Source: Micavibrio_A sp964539025 (GTDB taxonomy: Bacteria > Pseudomonadota > Alphaproteobacteria > Micavibrionales > Micavibrionaceae). From it: DNA of 64,000 nucleotides. The notes below the pieces were generated by a model that saw only the letters and a program-made list of their open reading frames with translations, had not been told where the DNA came from and did not search any database. Positions 1 to 9,536 of this stretch are shown here, piece by piece. Within the stretch, counting starts at the first letter, position 1. Every line of letters begins with the position of its first letter. Location of the stretch: the NCBI GenBank assembly GCA_964539025.1, contig CAZIFA010000001.1:1-64000 (forward strand), written 5' to 3'. The translations under genes and the position numbers were made by a program.

Positions 1-52
1 CACTTGCTCGACACGCAAGGGGTCACAGGTTCAATCCCTGTACCGCCCACCA
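1..52 (+). tRNA. tRNA-Val (GAC), 3' part
   Basis: The window opens inside a tRNA. The anticodon stem CTTGC/GCAAG (3-7 and 15-19) closes a 7-base loop with anticodon GAC at 10-12. It is followed by a 5-base variable region, a T arm (ACAGG/CCTGT around TTCAATC), the 3' acceptor strand ACCGCCC, discriminator A and an encoded CCA at 50-52. GAC reads the valine codons GUC/GUU. Position 33, almost always U, is C here. The D arm and 5' acceptor strand lie outside the window. Confidence 0.9.
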
Positions 53-121
53 TTTTCCCAGAATATTTTATAAGGCCGTTATCGGTTGAAGACCCCCGTA
101 CCCCATGGCAAAATAGAATCC

Positions 122-358
122 ATGTTTGGGAAATGTAAAAAACATCTCGATTCCGTTCATGAAAGCTATTTCGAGCACTTATTCTTCGCGGTGTGTTTTG
201 GCGTGCGGATGATCGGTGCGGGGCTGGCGGCGATTTCACACGGGCTGTGCCCCGCGGTTTTTCAGTATACGGGCAGCCAGACGATTTTCGCGCTGCATGA
301 CGAACTAAAAGCCCGCATGGCAAGTGCGGATCAGAACGATCGCGGCCATCATGGCTGA
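122..358 (+). CDS. small membrane protein, DUF6356-like
   Basis: A 78-residue protein starting at the ATG at 122; an in-frame TTG at 86 is less likely. The pattern HLDSVHESYFEHL, then a hydrophobic stretch with FGVRMIGAGLAAISHGLCP, then TGSQTI..LH resembles the short DUF6356 membrane proteins common in alphaproteobacteria: an amphipathic start, one long hydrophobic segment and a conserved TGS near the end. Function is unknown. Its stop overlaps the start of the next gene (ATG at 351), so the two are probably co-transcribed. The family assignment is from memory of the pattern. Confidence 0.7.
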   Translation: MFGKCKKHLDSVHESYFEHLFFAVCFGVRMIGAGLAAISHGLCPAVFQYTGSQTIFALHDELKARMASADQNDRGHHG

Positions 359-1583
359 GACGGAAATTGCAATCATCGGCGGCGGTGCATCGGCGGTTTT
401 GCTGCTGGCGCAACTGGCCAAAATTCCGGCGGCGCAGGGTATGCGCGTCGATTTATATGAACGCAGCAAAAATTTACCGTGCGGCCTCGCCTATTCGACG
501 CAGCATAATGTCCACCTCCTCAATGTTCGCGCCGCGAATATGAGCGCGTATGAGGACAACAAGGATCATTTTGCCGAATGGGCGAAAGGGCGCGGGTTCG
601 ATGCGCAGGCCTTCGTGCCGCGCAAGATTTACGGCGAATATCTGGCCGAGCAATGGGAAATCATCAAAAATACGCTGAGCCTCAACATCGTCGAAGCGGA
701 TGTCGAGATCGTCAAGAAAATTGCGCCGGATGAATACGCCCTTTCATATGGTATGCGTAAACGCAGCTATCGCATCGTCGTGCAGGCGACAGGCAACGTG
801 AAGCGGATCCAGCCCAAAGTCGATAGGGGTGTCGTATGGTATTTTGACGATCCGTGGAGCGTGGATTTTTCGCAACTCACCAGTATGCGGGAGATCGCAC
901 TGGTAGGGAGCGGGCTTACCGCCATAGATATGGTCCTGGCGCTTTACGCCAAAAAATTTGCCGGAAGAATTTCGATTTATTCGCGGCACGCGCTGCCGCC
1001 CGCTTCGCACGCGGAGCCTGCGACCTATCCATCGTTCTTATTGCCTGAGGAGCCCAAGGAGGGGGAAGAAAAACCGAAGGAAAAAGAAAGATTATCGCCC
1101 TATAAAGTTTTGCGCCTTATACGTCAGCATGTCAAAGAGGCGGCGAAGACGAATATCCCGTGGCAGGCGGTGGTCGATTCCATCCGTCCGCACACAAACG
1201 ATATCTGGAATGTCTGGACCAAAAAAGAGCGCGAAAAATTCATGAAGCGGTGCTTTACGCTCTGGAATGTACACCGCCACAGGATGGCGCCGGAAATCGC
1301 CCGTGCGCTGGAGATGTTAATAAAAACGGAACGGGTGGTTTTTATAAAGACCTCCGTCGATAAAATTACGGCGGGACCCACGCTGAACGGCTTGGGCGGT
1401 GAATTCAAGGCGGACGCGGTGATCAATTGTCTTGGCTATCGTTACCGGGAGGAAGGAAAAAGTTTCGAAGTCAGCGATAAAATAGGCCCGCCGCGTTTTG
1501 GTGAGTTGTTCGAAACCACAGCCATTCCCGAAATCCGCGCGCAGGCGGCGGAAATCGCCGCGCGTATCCTGAAAAATTATTAG
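351..1583 (+). CDS. FAD/NAD(P)-binding protein
   Basis: A 410-residue flavoprotein-like oxidoreductase. The N-terminal dinucleotide-binding motif is IAIIGGGASA (residues about 6-15), followed by an acidic strand end (DLYERS), and a second nucleotide motif LVGSGLTAIDM lies near residue 185. This two-Rossmann layout matches the FAD-NAD(P)-binding family (NAD_binding_9 type), whose substrates are mostly unknown. The ATG at 351 is chosen because it overlaps the upstream stop and directly precedes the Rossmann strand; a start at 324 would add a non-conserved tail. Its TAG stop overlaps the TAA of the convergent methyltransferase gene within TTAG (1580-1583). Confidence 0.8.
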   Translation: MAETEIAIIGGGASAVLLLAQLAKIPAAQGMRVDLYERSKNLPCGLAYSTQHNVHLLNVRAANMSAYEDNKDHFAEWAKGRGFDAQAFVPRKIYGEYLAEQWEIIKNTLSLNIVEADVEIVKKIAPDEYALSYGMRKRSYRIVVQATGNVKRIQPKVDRGVVWYFDDPWSVDFSQLTSMREIALVGSGLTAIDMVLALYAKKFAGRISIYSRHALPPASHAEPATYPSFLLPEEPKEGEEKPKEKERLSPYKVLRLIRQHVKEAAKTNIPWQAVVDSIRPHTNDIWNVWTKKEREKFMKRCFTLWNVHRHRMAPEIARALEMLIKTERVVFIKTSVDKITAGPTLNGLGGEFKADAVINCLGYRYREEGKSFEVSDKIGPPRFGELFETTAIPEIRAQAAEIAARILKNY

Positions 1584-3187
1584 GCCTGCATTTCTCTGAT
1601 ACGGGTTGCGGAAGGAGATACCGTTTCGTCTTTTTTGTGACAGAAGATACGATACATGCCGATAAAAATATTCGGATTTTCTTTTTCAAAAATATCCCAG
1701 TTTTTCAGGTTCGTCATGGCGTGGTCATCCGGGAAGCGTGTTTGGTAAGCTTCCTTGACCGCTTCATGAATTTTAAAGCCATCGAAGGACAGACCCAGCC
1801 GCTCCATCATAGCTTCTATCTCAGGTAGATCGTATGCTATTTCTTGGATATGGAATACCAGATCGCGCACCATCGATGTGCTGTAAAAATCGCGCATCTT
1901 CAAAACTTCCTTAAGCGGATTGTCATCCTGCAAAGCGGCGATGTCGGAGCGTAAGTTTCGGATATCGCCCGGGGTTGGCTTGTATCCTTTTTCTTTGATA
2001 TAGGTCCTGACCGCGTCGATATTGCCGCGCGTTCTGGCGCTGTATAAAGCGATCTGCATGCCGCCACCTTGTTTCAGGCAGGAGATGAGTGAGTGCCATC
2101 CTGCCTCCGGATCTTCCATGTGATGCAGAACACCCGAACTTTCGATGTAATCGAATGATTTTCCAAGGCTCTTTGCATTCAGAATATCTGCGTGCACGAA
2201 TTCAATGTTTTCGATCCCGTGCACTTGCATCATGCGCGCCGCATAAGTCAGCGAAGCCCGGGAAATGTCTATAGCGGTGAAGGAACAATTCGGCAGGGCG
2301 GAAGCAAATCCCGTCGCCATCTGTCCCGTGCCGCAACCGGCTAGCAGGATATCACTTTCGATATCCTTGATTGTTATGTGCGGCATATTGATGCTGGACC
2401 AGCGAGGATAAGGGTTCTCTTCATACATCTTGGCCACGTTTTTTGTCACGTCGCCTACCATTGCCGGGCCGAAGGCGAGGTTTATATCCCGTTGCTGTCG
2501 AATATTATCGACATGGGTTTTAACCATAGAGCGAAAACCAGAGACCGCTGTCATTTTTTCGTCGAACGCAAGATCTGTCAGTGGTTTATAACACCCGATC
2601 AATGCAACAGACGTGGGGTTATCCGGATTGATTTTGCTGACCGCGTCAAATTCATCTGCACCTGTTTGAAAAACATATTCATTGTTAAAACAATGTTCGG
2701 CAAGCGCGCACAGAATCGGCAAATGTTTCGTTTTCAGTGTATCTTTGGGGAAGTGTTTTAGCAAAAGATCGCGGCGTAGATGTGTGAAGATCTGTTCTAA
2801 GTCCCAGTCAAGAAAATTAAGGTTTTTGACGCCTTCAATCAGAAATTTATCCTGCAGGGAAACTTCTATCTTCTTCCAGTCAAAAGTTTCTGCCCAGAAA
2901 GCTTCGAACGAAGGGGATGTCTTAAAAATATAAAACCAGCTCGGAAACAGACGCTGGGTTTCAATATCATTATGTCCTAGCATTATTTCGATGGCTTTTT
3001 TCAATTGTGGCATCAGCGCTGGAATAATCGTTCGCTCGGAGGCCATGATGAAGGCCAGACGTTGCAAGCGTCCCGCTTGCGGATATTGCAAGCTTCTACA
3101 GGCCAGTTCCAGCGCCCGTGCATTCTGGTTTGTCTGCAAGGCCTCAATTGTGGCAACTGTAATGTCTTTTAAAGAAGGTTGGGCCAT
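1580..3187 (-). CDS. class I SAM-dependent methyltransferase with long N-terminal helical region
   Basis: A 535-residue protein. Residues 1-250 look alpha-helical and repeat-like, without clear catalytic motifs. The sequence YEENPYPRW (255-263) then introduces a Rossmann methyltransferase domain: AGCGTGQ (283-289, SAM loop), AIDIS (acidic residue of motif II, about 307) and SGVLHHMEDP (351-360, motif IV region). The substrate is unknown; proteins of this layout are often annotated as TPR/methyltransferase fusions. A paralogue with the same architecture lies at 35972-37633. The gene is probably monocistronic and converges on the flavoprotein gene. Methyltransferase fold is sure, target is not. 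Confidence 0.85.
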   Translation of the reverse strand: MAQPSLKDITVATIEALQTNQNARALELACRSLQYPQAGRLQRLAFIMASERTIIPALMPQLKKAIEIMLGHNDIETQRLFPSWFYIFKTSPSFEAFWAETFDWKKIEVSLQDKFLIEGVKNLNFLDWDLEQIFTHLRRDLLLKHFPKDTLKTKHLPILCALAEHCFNNEYVFQTGADEFDAVSKINPDNPTSVALIGCYKPLTDLAFDEKMTAVSGFRSMVKTHVDNIRQQRDINLAFGPAMVGDVTKNVAKMYEENPYPRWSSINMPHITIKDIESDILLAGCGTGQMATGFASALPNCSFTAIDISRASLTYAARMMQVHGIENIEFVHADILNAKSLGKSFDYIESSGVLHHMEDPEAGWHSLISCLKQGGGMQIALYSARTRGNIDAVRTYIKEKGYKPTPGDIRNLRSDIAALQDDNPLKEVLKMRDFYSTSMVRDLVFHIQEIAYDLPEIEAMMERLGLSFDGFKIHEAVKEAYQTRFPDDHAMTNLKNWDIFEKENPNIFIGMYRIFCHKKDETVSPSATRIREMQA

Positions 3188-3231
3188 AGCAAATCAATAC
3201 CGGGTTTGCCGGCCCATGTCTTTATAAATTA

Positions 3232-6200
3232 CTAGAAACTTTCTTTTTCATTATCGTCCATGCGCGCTTTACGTTCGCAGGGTGCTATTTCGTCGCCGTG
3301 TGCGCGGACAGGGTCCTTGCGTCCGGTGATTTTCACTTCGAGCGTGCGCAAAATGACATAGAAGATTGGTGTGAAAATCAGGCCAAAGAAGGTGACGCCC
3401 AGCATTCCTGAAAACACTGAAATCCCGATAGCATGACGCATTTCCGCGCCGGCGCCGGTGGAAAAGACGAGCGGCAGCACGCCCATGATAAAGGCGAAGG
3501 AGGTCATCAAGATCGGGCGAAGACGAAGGTAGCACGCTTCGCGCGCGGCTTCGATAATGCCTTTCCCTTGGTGTTCCAGTTCGCGGGCGAATTCGACGAT
3601 AAGAATGGCGTTCTTGCACGCTAATCCTGCGAGCACGAAAAGTGATATCTGTGTGAAGATGTTGTTATCGCCGCCAGAGAGCCATACGCCTAAGATGGCA
3701 GATAACATGCACATCGGCACGATCAGGATGACGGCGAGCGGCATGGTCAGCGATTCATACATGGCCGCTAGAACGAGGAATACGAGCAGAATGCAAAGCG
3801 GAAAGATGTAGACGGTCGTATTGCCGGCTAGAATCTGCTGGTATTTCAAATCCGTCCATTCGAAATCCATACCCTTGGGCAAGGTATCTTTGAGGATTTG
3901 CGCGATAGCCGCCTGCGCTTCACCCGAAGAATATCCGGGCGCGGTATCGCCGTTCAAATCCGCGGTGCGGAAGGCGTTGTAACGTGCAGCGGTGGCTGGG
4001 CCAAAAGCTTCTTTGACTTCAACAATAGAACCAAGCGGCACCATTTCACCCTTATCATTGCGCACGCGTAGATTTTTAATATCATCCGGTGTAGCGCGGA
4101 ATTCCTTGTCCGCTTGCGCCACAACTTGGTACGTTCTTCCGAACTGATTAAAATCGTTGATGTAGATCGATCCTAGGTAGACCTGCATCGCATCGAACAC
4201 ATCGGATACGCTGACACCGAGTTGCTGTGCTTTGGTGCGGTCCACATCGGCGAACAATTGCGGTGTGTCGATATTATAACTGGTAAACACTCCGGCGAGT
4301 GCGGGGTTTTGGTAAGCGGCGGCGGTGACAGCCTTCATGGCGTTGTCGAGCGCTTCATAGCCAAGGTCGGCGCGGTCTTCGACTTGTAGCTTGAAGCCGC
4401 CGATTGTGCCAAGGCCCATGACGGGCGGCGGCGGGAAGACGGCAACGAAGGCTTCGTCGATGCCGAAATATTGCTGTTGTAGAGCATTGGCGATGGCAAA
4501 GCCGGACATAGATGGGTCCGTACGTTCATGGAAAGGTTTGAGCGGGCCAAACACGATTCCGGCGGAGGAGGAACTGGTGAAGCCGTTGATGGATAGGCCC
4601 GGGAAAGAAACGACGTTTTGCACGCCCGGATTTTGTTTCATGATCTCGCCCATTTTCAGGACAACTTCGCGCGTACGCTCAAGCGTTGCACCTTGCGGTA
4701 ACTGGGCGAAGGCGATGACATAGCCTTTATCCTGCGCGGGTACGAATCCGGGAGGGACCATCATGAACACAAAACCTGCGCCGACGATCAGGGCGACGTA
4801 TATAACCATCATCACGAATTTGTGGCGGACAACGCGGCCAACACCGCCTTCATATTTGCGCGAAGATTTTTTGAAGACCTTGTTAAAGCCGCGAAAGAAC
4901 CAGCCGAACGTAGCGTCCATGAATTTGGTCAGCGCATCTTTGGGTGCATCATGGCCGCGCAGGAGCAATGCCGACATGGCAGGCGATAGCGTGAGCGAGT
5001 TGATGGTGGAAATCACGGTTGCAATCGCGATGGTGGTTGCGAATTGCTTGTAAAACTGACCCGTCAGTCCTGAAACGAACGCAATCGGCACGAACACAGA
5101 TGTCAACACGAGCATGGTTGCAATAATCGGCCCGGTCACTTCTTTCATCGCCTGAATAGTGGCATCGCGAGGCGAAAGGCCATCTTCGATATTTCGTTCG
5201 ACGTTTTCGACAACGACGATAGCGTCATCGACCACGATGCCGATGGCAAGAATGAGGCCGAAGAGCGAGAGAACGTTGATCGAAAACCCCATGATCAGTA
5301 AGAATGCAAAGGTTCCAACGATAGAAATAGGTACCGCCAAAAGTGGAATGATGGAAGCGCGCCAAGTTTGCAAAAAGATGATGACGACCAGTACCACAAG
5401 CAGAACGGCTTCGAGCAGTGTGTGGATCACGGCCTCAATGGAGTCATTGACGAATTTAGTGGGGTCATAGACGATGTCATAAGAGATTCCAGCGGGAAGG
5501 GTTTCTTTCACTTCTTCCATAGTCGCGCGGACGTTTTTGGCGATTTCCAGTGCGTTGGAGCCGGGCATGGCGAAGATCGCGATACCGGCGGCCTCTTTGT
5601 TGTCGAGCAGCGATTGTATGCTGTATTGCTGAGCGGCGAGTTCGACGCGTGCAACATCGGCAAGGCGCGTGACCACACCGTTTTCATCACGCTTGATGAT
5701 GATATTGTTGAATTCTTCGGGCGAACTTAAGCGGCCCTTGGCGGTGATGGGAAGCTGTATCGTCGCGCCGTCTGTGTAGGGCGGGCCGCCGATCGTTCCG
5801 GTTGAAATCTGTACGTTCTGGCTGCGGATCGCGTTGATGACATCCGTGGCGTTCAGGTTGCGTTCATTGATCTTGTCGGGGTTAAGCCAGATACGCATGG
5901 CGTAATCGCCCGCGCCAAAGATATGCACTTGCCCAACGCCGGCAATGCGGGTCAAACGGTCTTTGACGTTCAGCATCGCATAGTTGCTCAGATACAGCGC
6001 GTCATAACGGCTATCCGGTGACAGGAGGTGCACGACCATCGTGATATCAGAGGAGGATTTAACCGTGGTAACGCCGATCTGGCGGACGATTTCGGGTAGG
6101 CGCGGCGTCGCTTGGCTCACGCGGTTTTGCACCATCTGCTGCGCAAGGTCGGCATCGGTGCCTATTTTAAAAGTGATCGTAAGTTGTAGATTGCCGTCTG

Positions 6201-6456
6201 TCGTGGCGAGCGAAGACATATAGAGCATGCCTTCGACGCCGTTGATCTGTTCTTCGAGCGGCGTGGAAACGGTTTCGGCGATAACAGCGGGCGATGCGCC
6301 GGGAAAGGCAGCGGAAACGACAACCGAAGGCGGCGCCACTTCCGGATATTCCGAAATCGGCAGGCTGAACATAGAGACAAGCCCTGCGAGGAAAATCAGG
6401 ATCGAGATAACAGCCGCGAAGATCGGACGGTCGATAAAGAAGCGGGAGAAATTCAT
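3232..6456 (-). CDS. RND efflux pump inner-membrane permease (AcrB/MexF family)
   Basis: A 1074-residue HAE1-type RND transporter, the usual family length. It begins NFSRFFIDRPIFAAV, typical of AcrB homologues. TM4 carries the proton-relay aspartate pair in GIVVDDAIVVVEN, and the two large periplasmic loops and twelve membrane segments are recognisable. It would use the proton gradient to export hydrophobic drugs, dyes or toxic metabolites. It lies 5 bases downstream of its adaptor gene, with a TetR gene ahead of both. No outer-membrane channel (TolC/OprM) gene is adjacent, so the channel is presumably encoded elsewhere. Substrates cannot be predicted. Confidence 0.95.
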   Translation of the reverse strand: MNFSRFFIDRPIFAAVISILIFLAGLVSMFSLPISEYPEVAPPSVVVSAAFPGASPAVIAETVSTPLEEQINGVEGMLYMSSLATTDGNLQLTITFKIGTDADLAQQMVQNRVSQATPRLPEIVRQIGVTTVKSSSDITMVVHLLSPDSRYDALYLSNYAMLNVKDRLTRIAGVGQVHIFGAGDYAMRIWLNPDKINERNLNATDVINAIRSQNVQISTGTIGGPPYTDGATIQLPITAKGRLSSPEEFNNIIIKRDENGVVTRLADVARVELAAQQYSIQSLLDNKEAAGIAIFAMPGSNALEIAKNVRATMEEVKETLPAGISYDIVYDPTKFVNDSIEAVIHTLLEAVLLVVLVVIIFLQTWRASIIPLLAVPISIVGTFAFLLIMGFSINVLSLFGLILAIGIVVDDAIVVVENVERNIEDGLSPRDATIQAMKEVTGPIIATMLVLTSVFVPIAFVSGLTGQFYKQFATTIAIATVISTINSLTLSPAMSALLLRGHDAPKDALTKFMDATFGWFFRGFNKVFKKSSRKYEGGVGRVVRHKFVMMVIYVALIVGAGFVFMMVPPGFVPAQDKGYVIAFAQLPQGATLERTREVVLKMGEIMKQNPGVQNVVSFPGLSINGFTSSSSAGIVFGPLKPFHERTDPSMSGFAIANALQQQYFGIDEAFVAVFPPPPVMGLGTIGGFKLQVEDRADLGYEALDNAMKAVTAAAYQNPALAGVFTSYNIDTPQLFADVDRTKAQQLGVSVSDVFDAMQVYLGSIYINDFNQFGRTYQVVAQADKEFRATPDDIKNLRVRNDKGEMVPLGSIVEVKEAFGPATAARYNAFRTADLNGDTAPGYSSGEAQAAIAQILKDTLPKGMDFEWTDLKYQQILAGNTTVYIFPLCILLVFLVLAAMYESLTMPLAVILIVPMCMLSAILGVWLSGGDNNIFTQISLFVLAGLACKNAILIVEFARELEHQGKGIIEAAREACYLRLRPILMTSFAFIMGVLPLVFSTGAGAEMRHAIGISVFSGMLGVTFFGLIFTPIFYVILRTLEVKITGRKDPVRAHGDEIAPCERKARMDDNEKESF

Positions 6457-6461
6457 AGTGC

Positions 6462-7811
6462 TTATTCCTGTGCGGGTGCTGGTTCTACGGCAGGGAGTGT
6501 TTCGGTTTCAGGCCCTTCGAACGGTATTTCTTTAGGCTCTTCTTTTAGAGCTTCCGGAGCAGCCTCAGCAGGCGTTGCCTCTTCTTTAGGCATTTCGCCG
6601 CCAGCGGCAGGGGCGCTGCCTTGTTGTTGTGCCATGGCCGCTTTCATCGCTTCCATTTCTTCGGGCGTTTTCGGATCAACGGGCGCGCCGGGACGTATTT
6701 TCATCAGTCCGTCGATGATAACTTTGTCGCCAGCCTTAAGGCCGGAAAGAACGATCTGTTCGGTGTTGCCGACCGTATCACCGAGTTTGATTTCGCGGTA
6801 AGTGGCGGCGCCATTGTCGGCGACATAAACGAATTTACGGCTCTGGTCGGTCAGGATGGCTTTGATGGGGAGGACGATTTTATTGTCCTGTCCGGCGGAT
6901 CCGATCAGAACTTTGGCGAACATACCAGGCAGCAGCGCGCCATCGGCGTTGGCGAATACGGCGCGGGCGCGGATCGTGCCAGAGGATGGATTGATCTTGT
7001 TGTCGAAGCTTTTGATCACGCCGTCGTAAGGTTGTGCGCCTGCGTCGCTGTTAAGCGCAAGGCGGACGGGAATGGTTTTTTCACCCTCCACGGTTTTGCC
7101 TGCGCCCTGACGGACAAAGCTAAGATAGGTTTGTTCGTCCACTTCGAAATCGGCGTAAATGTCTTTTTCGGAAACGATGGTGGTGAGCAGCGGTGCGTTC
7201 GTCGCACTGACAAGATTGCCTTCGGTGATTTCAGGTCGGCTGATGCGGCCTGAAACAGGTGCTTCGATTGTCGCGTGATCGAGATCGACCTGAGCGGCTT
7301 TTAATTTCGCGTTGGCGGAAGAAGACGCGCTTTTATTCACCTGCTGTGAATTGACACGCGCATCATAGCCTTGTTTTGAAATGGCGCCTGTTTTCAAAAG
7401 TTCTTCGGCGCGGGCGAGTTCGGCGGCTGCGTATTTGGAATCCTCCGCTGCGGCGGCGACTTCAGCGCGGGCTTGCGCGACAGCGGCTTCATAAGGGCGG
7501 GGGTCGATGGAAAACAGTTTATCGCCCTTATTCACGATCTGTCCGTCGGTGAAATGGACTTTTTCGATGATGCCGCTTACTTGCGGGCGGATTTCAACGT
7601 AATCGACCGCCATCAGACGGCCCGAAAATTCTTTCCAGAGCTGGACTGGTTTTTCTTCAACGCTCAAGACTGGCACCGGCATTGCGGGCATTTGTCCGCC
7701 CGGCATCTGCGCCGACGCATCGAAAGGCAGCATCTGGAATGCAGCGAACCCACCTGCGATCAGGGCAATCGCCGTGAAGGTGAGCAGCAAATTCTTTTTG
7801 GGGCGAGACAT
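6462..7811 (-). CDS. RND efflux periplasmic adaptor subunit (membrane-fusion protein)
   Basis: A 449-residue AcrA/MexE-type adaptor. The order is N-terminal signal/anchor (LLLTFTAIALIAGGFAAF), biotinyl-lipoyl half motif (VSGIIEKVHFTDGQIVNKGD), alpha-helical hairpin with alanine-rich heptads, second lipoyl half (APVSGRISRPEITEGNLVS), beta-barrel, and membrane-proximal domain (GLKAGDKVIIDGLMKIRPG). The last 50 or so residues are an acidic Ala/Pro/Glu tail. The start at 7811 is chosen over an upstream ATG because it has a good Shine-Dalgarno sequence (AGGAG) and opens directly into the signal segment. It links the permease to an outer-membrane channel. Confidence 0.93.
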   Translation of the reverse strand: MSRPKKNLLLTFTAIALIAGGFAAFQMLPFDASAQMPGGQMPAMPVPVLSVEEKPVQLWKEFSGRLMAVDYVEIRPQVSGIIEKVHFTDGQIVNKGDKLFSIDPRPYEAAVAQARAEVAAAAEDSKYAAAELARAEELLKTGAISKQGYDARVNSQQVNKSASSSANAKLKAAQVDLDHATIEAPVSGRISRPEITEGNLVSATNAPLLTTIVSEKDIYADFEVDEQTYLSFVRQGAGKTVEGEKTIPVRLALNSDAGAQPYDGVIKSFDNKINPSSGTIRARAVFANADGALLPGMFAKVLIGSAGQDNKIVLPIKAILTDQSRKFVYVADNGAATYREIKLGDTVGNTEQIVLSGLKAGDKVIIDGLMKIRPGAPVDPKTPEEMEAMKAAMAQQQGSAPAAGGEMPKEEATPAEAAPEALKEEPKEIPFEGPETETLPAVEPAPAQE

Positions 7812-7839
7812 CGATATTTTCTCCTGAAAAAATAAAATC

Positions 7840-8475
7840 TTAAATTGCGCTCTGAATCGGGGTGTTGGCCTCATCCAGTGCAAGAATACGCATTAAACCT
7901 GGCTTTAAATCACGTTCCAGCCCATCGAGACTGTTGTGGATGCGGGCCATGATCATCAGGCCCGTGATGAAATCGTGTACTTCTTCCGCTTTCGCGTTCA
8001 CATCTACAGGTTTTATTTCTTTTGTTTCGATGGCGCGGGTGAGAGCGTTCAAAAGAAATTCGCGGCACCGCATGAAAATTTCTTCCACTCTGGTACGGAT
8101 AGCTTGTTCTTCCTGCCCTATCATTTCAGAGCCGAGCGCCGCAAGCGGGCAGCCACAGACAAAACCGTGATCGGTTAAATTCTGGCGATTGTCGCGCAAA
8201 ATCGCTTCTGACATATCTTCGATTTGCTGGCGGAATGTTTTGTTGGCGGCGAAGACGGGTTTCATCACCGCTTCGATTTTATATTGGTAATATTCTTCCA
8301 TCGCGGCGAGCGCGAGGTCTTGTTTCGATGGGAAGTAATGATAGAAGCTGCCCTTTTTAACGTCCGCTTTCTTGCAGATGTCATCGACGCTGACCGCGCC
8401 ATAGCTCGACGTCCAGATCAGGGTCTTGGCCGTGTCGATCAGTTTCTGGCGAGTTCCTTTGTCGGGACGGGGCAT
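7840..8475 (-). CDS. TetR/AcrR family regulator of the RND operon
   Basis: A 211-residue repressor-type protein. The N-terminal TetR helix-turn-helix is clear: RQKLIDTAKTLIW, VSVDDICKKADVKKGSFYHYF and SKQDLALAAMEEYY in residues 9-65. The C-terminal ligand-binding half is variable, as expected. It is the first gene of the pump operon, co-directional and 28 bases before the adaptor gene, so it probably represses its own transcription along with the pump. Inverted GTTGACT arms at 8531-8573 upstream are candidate operator or promoter elements. Confidence 0.9.
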   Translation of the reverse strand: MPRPDKGTRQKLIDTAKTLIWTSSYGAVSVDDICKKADVKKGSFYHYFPSKQDLALAAMEEYYQYKIEAVMKPVFAANKTFRQQIEDMSEAILRDNRQNLTDHGFVCGCPLAALGSEMIGQEEQAIRTRVEEIFMRCREFLLNALTRAIETKEIKPVDVNAKAEEVHDFITGLMIMARIHNSLDGLERDLKPGLMRILALDEANTPIQSAI

Positions 8476-8530
8476 TGCGCGTGGGCCTCCTTGGCCTTCA
8501 CGGCAACAGATTTAGAGTTTTTTACTGAAT

Positions 8531-8573
8531 AGTCAACTATCTTTAATTTTCATTTATTTTCAATATGTTGACT
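8531..8573. promoter_or_regulatory. candidate divergent promoter/operator with inverted AGTCAAC arms
   Basis: AGTCAAC at 8531-8537 and its exact inverse GTTGACT at 8567-8573 flank an AT-rich centre between the TetR gene and the arginase-family gene. Each arm contains a TTGACT hexamer on opposite strands that could act as a -35 element, so this may be a divergent promoter pair that the TetR protein could occlude. The -10 matches are weak; the assignment is inference. Confidence 0.4.
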
Positions 8574-8672
8574 TATAAGCGGGACAAGAGTGTTTGATTT
8601 CCACCGCTTGAAAAAACCGCAAGATGCATTACCCTTTCAAGCAAGGCAAATCATTCAACCCGCAAAGTTCTC

Positions 8673-9536
8673 ATGCAAAAATTAAAACCAGATATGATCC
8701 TGTTCTTCCCGCAATATCAGGCAGGATCAATGCCCAGCAATATTCCGATTGGCACGCCCGCGCTGCGCGATCTTTGGAAAAACGATCCCGGTTTTACCGA
8801 GGTTCCTTTACAGCCGACTGATCCTGCAAAGCCGGAAACCGATAGAAATATCCGTTTTAGAAAAATTCTGGCGCAGCAGGCGCGGGACGCGCTGACCATT
8901 ATTAATAAGGCTCGCCCGAATTTTATCGTCACGACAGGCGGCGATTGCGGGACAGGGTTTGCGTCCGTTTCAACCATGAACAAAAAATACGACGGTAAGC
9001 TCGGCGTGATCTGGGTTGATGCGCATGCGGATATGCACGCACCTTCGACATCGCCTTCGGGCAATTATCACGGCATGGTGTTGCGCCATCTTTTGGGTGG
9101 CGTTGAATTTGAAATCCAGCCGGAATTGCCGTTGAAACCCACGCAGGTCGCTTATCTAGGCTTGCGCGATACCGAGGCAGCGGAAGATTCAGTAATCACG
9201 CAATGGGGTATTCCCCGTTTCAACGCTCTGGAGATAATGAATGATAACGCGCCGCTCGATTCCATCATCGCGCATTTTAAAAAGAATGGAATTACGCATA
9301 TTCATCTTCACGTCGATTGCGATGTGATGGATGAAAAAGTTTTTCCGCATGTGCATGTGCCAGAACCCAACGGACTAACGCTTGAACGGCTTTTAGAGGT
9401 TTTGCAGTATCTGCGCGCAAAGATGCCGATGGCGAGTTGCTGCCTGACCGAATACGCACCCAAAACGCTCGGCGCTGGGCTTGATGTGGTCAAGCGTGTT
9501 TATACGGAAGGGTTGGGGTTGGAATTACCCGCTTAG
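8673..9536 (+). CDS. arginase/agmatinase-family ureohydrolase
   Basis: A 287-residue ureohydrolase-fold enzyme. Metal-binding motifs of the arginase family are present in order: TGGDCGTGFAS (about 88-98; the family often has GGDH here), VDAHADMHAP (about 111-120), SPSGNYHGM, and LHVDCDVMDE (about 211-220), the DxDxxD-type site. These ligate two Mn ions that hydrolyse guanidino groups. Whether the substrate is arginine, agmatine, formiminoglutamate or another cannot be read from sequence; the Cys in place of the usual His in the first motif argues against a simple arginase label. Its TAG stop overlaps the TAA of the convergent patatin gene. Confidence 0.82.
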   Translation: MQKLKPDMILFFPQYQAGSMPSNIPIGTPALRDLWKNDPGFTEVPLQPTDPAKPETDRNIRFRKILAQQARDALTIINKARPNFIVTTGGDCGTGFASVSTMNKKYDGKLGVIWVDAHADMHAPSTSPSGNYHGMVLRHLLGGVEFEIQPELPLKPTQVAYLGLRDTEAAEDSVITQWGIPRFNALEIMNDNAPLDSIIAHFKKNGITHIHLHVDCDVMDEKVFPHVHVPEPNGLTLERLLEVLQYLRAKMPMASCCLTEYAPKTLGAGLDVVKRVYTEGLGLELPA

